Assembly: GCA_036752345.1 (NCBI GenBank) | Contig: DAIOSV010000005.1 | Location: 1 to 59,602, forward strand | Length of the DNA: 59,602 nucleotides | Source: UBA1715 sp036752345 | Lineage (GTDB): Bacteria; Bacteroidota; Bacteroidia; Bacteroidales; UBA1715 | Direction of reading: 5' to 3' | Shown: one piece after another, positions 57,152 through 59,602 of the stretch | Position numbering within the stretch: the stretch's first letter is position 1 | How the letters are laid out: every line of letters begins with the position of its first letter | Program-made: the position numbers and the translations under genes | The notes under the pieces: model-generated | Databases searched by the model: none | What the model saw: only the letters and a program-made list of their open reading frames with translations | What the model was told of the DNA's origin: nothing

Positions 57152-57703
57152 ATGGATTCAAAAGTCTATATTTTCCTTGCTGATGGGTTTGAAGAGATGG
57201 AAGCTCTTGTTCCCCTTGACGTTCTCCGCCGCGCCGATTTTGAAGTTGAAACAGTTTCAATTAATGACGATATAGAAGTTGTTGGATCACACGGACTTCG
57301 TGTTTTATGTGATACCACTATCCATCTTATTTCACAAGAAATAGCTGATTTACTAATACTTCCCGGTGGTGCTCCCGGAGCAGACAACCTTGCCGGCAGT
57401 GAAAAGTTAGCCAAAATTCTCACCAAGCAAAATGCCGATGGAAAATGGATAGCTGCTATATGCGCTGCTCCTTATATATTGGGGCAACTTGACATTCTTC
57501 AAGGGAAACAAGCAACGTGCTATCCGGGATATGAGCATTACCTCAACGGAGCTGAATTTGTAAAACAATCTGTAGTTGTTTCACAAAACATCATTACCGG
57601 TAATGGTGCCGGGGCTGCAATTAAATTTGCGTTCAAAATAGTGGAAGAACTCAAAGGCAAACGATTGGCAGACTTTATAGCAGAAAAAATGCAAATAGTC
57701 TAA
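57152..57703 (+). CDS. DJ-1/PfpI family protein
   Basis: A 183-residue protein of the DJ-1/PfpI superfamily. The acidic residue pair in DGFEEMEA (Glu15) and the nucleophile elbow AAICAAP with Cys104 match the DJ-1 catalytic pair; LLILPGGAPGADNL and ITGNGAGAAIKFA are other family blocks. Members act as deglycases, chaperones or stress proteins. Start chosen at 57152, because the longer TTG start overlaps the -7 element. Confidence 0.92.
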   Translation: MDSKVYIFLADGFEEMEALVPLDVLRRADFEVETVSINDDIEVVGSHGLRVLCDTTIHLISQEIADLLILPGGAPGADNLAGSEKLAKILTKQNADGKWIAAICAAPYILGQLDILQGKQATCYPGYEHYLNGAEFVKQSVVVSQNIITGNGAGAAIKFAFKIVEELKGKRLADFIAEKMQIV

Positions 57704-57705
57704 CA

Positions 57706-58272
57706 CTACCAACGCACACCCAAAGACATTCCCAAACAAGTATTTATTGAATACTCTTTATACGGCGATTGGAGCGAAAAATCCAATGCTGCAAACGCAT
57801 TGTTGCCAAGTTGGAATTTTAACTTGGAGCCAACTTCCAGAATCATTCCTACATCCTCTTGTGTAATCTCCAATATCAAAGGATTCACATACGGAGCAAG
57901 CCGAAGACCATCATTATCCCAAAGAGGAATATTATACGAAATACCTTCGGGTATAAAGCAAAAAACAAGTCCTCCGGCAGAAAGTATATCGTCATAATTT
58001 GCCATACACGCTACCGCAACAAGCCCCAAAACAAGACTTGCCGGACATTGGAACATGAATCCCTTATCGTAATAATTTCCGAATCGCAAAGAATAGTTCA
58101 ACCCAAAATTCCCCTTTGGCTGCCACTCTAATTCCATTCCGGTATTATACGACATATTGGAACGAATATCTACAATTCCTTTGCCCGCTACAGACAATTC
58201 AAGCATATTTTCATTTTGAGAATAGGTATAGAGAGGAATTATGAATACGATAAGCAGAATAAATTTTTTCAT
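57706..58272 (-). CDS. Hypothetical secreted/outer membrane protein
   Basis: A 188-residue protein with a signal peptide (LLIVFIIPLYTYSQ) and a beta-rich remainder with Tyr, Phe and Gly, ending GMSLGVRW, which fits a small outer membrane barrel. I do not recognise the family. Convergent with the DJ-1 gene with 2 bases between stops. Confidence 0.7.
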   Translation of the reverse strand: MKKFILLIVFIIPLYTYSQNENMLELSVAGKGIVDIRSNMSYNTGMELEWQPKGNFGLNYSLRFGNYYDKGFMFQCPASLVLGLVAVACMANYDDILSAGGLVFCFIPEGISYNIPLWDNDGLRLAPYVNPLILEITQEDVGMILEVGSKLKFQLGNNAFAALDFSLQSPYKEYSINTCLGMSLGVRW

Positions 58273-58311
58273 ACGTGAATTTTCTTTTAGTAACCACTAA
58301 AATCATGCCAA

Positions 58312-58755
58312 TTATTTATGCAAAAAGAAATGTCGTACCCACAAATAGGCTAAGGGGATATGTTTTCTGAAAAAATAACTTTTCGCGTTCTTACGATACA
58401 CGTCGCAGACGGTTTTTAGGTCTCGCACTATATATATCTTGAAACCATTGTTTCGAACACACTCATTAAAATAAATATGTTCGCACACATAATCGTCATC
58501 GCCCAGTGAGCGAGTTTGGTAGGTGCAGCCCTCAATTGCAGCACGTTTATATATGCCAATTCCGCCAAATGCCGATGAACACTCCAAATAATCCATGGTG
58601 TTCAACAGGTCTTCATATCGTTTTGCACGCAATTCGCCTTTGTATTTATTGAAATACCCACGTGGAATGCTGTCGTACGAAAGTTCTTTGGGCAAAAACG
58701 CATAATAGTCGCGCATCAATGCAAAGTAAAACTGCTTCTGATTGTGCTGAATCAA
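58312..58755 (-). pseudogene. C-terminal remnant of a glycosyltransferase
   Basis: A 147-residue frame opening with TTG that contains the end of a glycosyltransferase-like protein (SAFGGIGIYKRAAIEGCTYQTR, then RSLGDDDYVCEHIYFNECVRNNG). No N-terminal donor-binding domain is present: a TAG codon lies six codons upstream and no frame carries the missing half. The region before it switches to an AAA ATPase gene with its own promoter. Likely a truncated gene or rearrangement boundary. Confidence 0.6.
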
Positions 58756-58828
58756 AATGTGTAGCCTTCCCTAAAAATCGGACAATGTCTAAACGATGTA
58801 TTTGAAAAAAAAGAAAGGTGCATTTTAA

Positions 58829-58862
58829 TGACGAAATTTACTTGTTTTATGAAAATTCGTCA
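58829..58862. repeat. Inverted repeat upstream of the AAA ATPase promoter
   Basis: TGACGAAATTT (58829-58839) and AAAATTCGTCA (58852-58862) form an imperfect 11-base inverted repeat (the third A versus T position differs) with a 12-base spacer, ending 8 bases before the -7 element. It may be an operator. Confidence 0.45.
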
Positions 58863-58870
58863 TTATTATG

Positions 58871-58878
58871 TATCTTTG
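58871..58878 (+). promoter_or_regulatory. -7 element (TATCTTTG) for the AAA ATPase gene
   Basis: TATCTTTG lies 19 bases before the ATG at 58898. An in-frame ATG at 58868 overlaps this element and is not used in my reading. Confidence 0.55.
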
Positions 58879-58897
58879 TGGCGTAAGTTTTGATTTT

Positions 58898-59596
58898 ATG
58901 ATAAGTAGAAACACATATTTGGAGCAATTGATAGCACTTCGTGACCAAAAACTAATAAAAGTAGTTACTGGCATACGTCGTTGTGGTAAATCAACATTGT
59001 TTGAACTGTTCAGGGATATATTGAAGTCGGATGGTATAGCAGCAGGAAATATTCATTCCTACAATTTTGAAGAACGGGACAATCAGTCGTTTAGTTCGTG
59101 GACAGATATATATGATTCAATAGTTTCCAAATTTACCGAAAACACCAATTATGTTTTTCTTGACGAAGTTCAGCTAGTCCCTCAGTTTGAAAAGCTTGTT
59201 GATGCTTTGTTCGTGAAAAAGAATGTAGATTTATACATTACAGGTTCAAATGCGTACCTTTTATCCAGTGAATTGGCTACATTGCTTTCAGGACGATACA
59301 TAGCAATCAATCTCCATCCTTATTCCTTTGCAGAATATGTGTCGGCATTTCCTATGGAGTCCCGAACCGATAAATTGTTTCACCAATATATTAATGGATC
59401 CAGCTTTCCAGAAGCTGTGAATATAGTACGAACATCACCCGATATGGTAAATGCATATTTGCGTTCGTTGTACGAGACCATCGTGGTGAAAGATATTGTG
59501 AAACGCAGAAAACTTCGCAAGTTTGATAGCCTGCAACGCATTATTGATTTTATATTTTATAACAATCTGTCATTTCGTTCTCTTAATTGCACCTAA
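58898..59596 (+). CDS. AAA ATPase of the DUF4143 type, stops early near window end
   Basis: An ATPase of the AAA_14/DUF4143 group common in Bacteroidota. Walker A GIRRCGKST and Walker B VFLDEVQ are intact, followed by the YITGSNAYLLSSEL sensor segment, PYSFAEY and the start of the DUF4143 region. The frame ends after 232 residues at a TAA (59594-59596), whereas family members are about 400. The last residues, NNLSFRSLNCT, do not continue into the expected domain, so the gene is cut by a frameshift, an insertion just beyond the window, or a sequence error. Start chosen at 58898, after the -7 element. Confidence 0.75.
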   Translation: MISRNTYLEQLIALRDQKLIKVVTGIRRCGKSTLFELFRDILKSDGIAAGNIHSYNFEERDNQSFSSWTDIYDSIVSKFTENTNYVFLDEVQLVPQFEKLVDALFVKKNVDLYITGSNAYLLSSELATLLSGRYIAINLHPYSFAEYVSAFPMESRTDKLFHQYINGSSFPEAVNIVRTSPDMVNAYLRSLYETIVVKDIVKRRKLRKFDSLQRIIDFIFYNNLSFRSLNCT

Positions 59597-59602
59597 CGGT
59601 TG

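Noticed and set aside
58868..58897. ATG at 58868 as start of the AAA ATPase.
   Set aside because: It overlaps the TATCTTTG -7 element; the ATG at 58898 matches family N-termini.
59588..59602. ACCTAAC near the window end resembles an integron attC core (RYYYAAC).
   Set aside because: A seven-base match without the second half of the site or any cassette context is expected by chance, and the window ends here.

Overview
The window looks like a scaffold from an AT-rich Bacteroidota genome, most likely an uncultured member of the Bacteroidales. The evidence is a SusC/SusD pair with a SusE-like lipoprotein, both type A and type B type-IX-secretion sorting domains, many Bacteroidota-specific families (DUF2851, DUF4293, DUF4286, DUF2027-Smr), and repeated TAnnTTTG promoter -7 elements at short distances from start codons. 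There are no rRNA or tRNA genes, CRISPR arrays or complete insertion sequences that I can see.

Layout. 1-3478 (+): dusB (5' cut by the window), a metallo-hydrolase, tsaB and a DUF2851 gene. 10146-3482 (-): a tightly packed seven-gene run of nucleotide-sugar dehydrogenase, rsfS, ftsH, a LutC-like gene, cdsA, psd and mqnA, many with 1-4 base overlaps. 10190-19674: cell wall, tRNA quality control, fatty acid, replication and envelope sugar genes (namZ-like, FtsX-like permease, folE, fabD, dtd, tilS, orphan HsdR_N nuclease domain, holA, glycosyltransferase, FemAB/GNAT-like). 19716-31444: a Cys-rich Rieske-like lipoprotein, a VC0807 membrane protein, a susE-susD-susC operon with terminator and promoter, and an unusual membrane sensor that ends in a receiver domain without a kinase or HTH. 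31502-35769: queA, a thioredoxin-fold lipid/envelope protein, DUF4293, and a small lipoprotein with a partner envelope protein. 35845-44783 (-): one giant secreted adhesin-like gene of 2,927 codons with a type B sorting domain. 44888-51385 (-): ClC channel, a flippase-like membrane protein, and the sodium pump oxaloacetate decarboxylase operon oadG-oadA-oadB. 51508-57022 (-): type A sorted surface protein, PASTA protein, a candidate small RNA, GlcNAc kinase, DUF4286 and a membrane protein. 57152-59602: DJ-1 family protein, outer-membrane-like protein, a glycosyltransferase remnant and an AAA ATPase that stops early near the end of the window.

Four 100-N gaps occur (4231, 13480, 32404, 38101). 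Two are false: the 55 bases on each side are identical, and collapsing them restores mqnA and the giant gene exactly in frame. The other two hide real sequence (middle of fabD; ends of queA and the thioredoxin-fold gene).

The strongest leads for something not yet described are the terminated, promoter-bearing intergenic transcript at about 54864-55054, the kinase-less sensor/receiver protein next to the susCDE operon, the Cys-ligand Rieske-like lipoprotein, and the small lipoprotein/envelope protein pair at 34351-35224.
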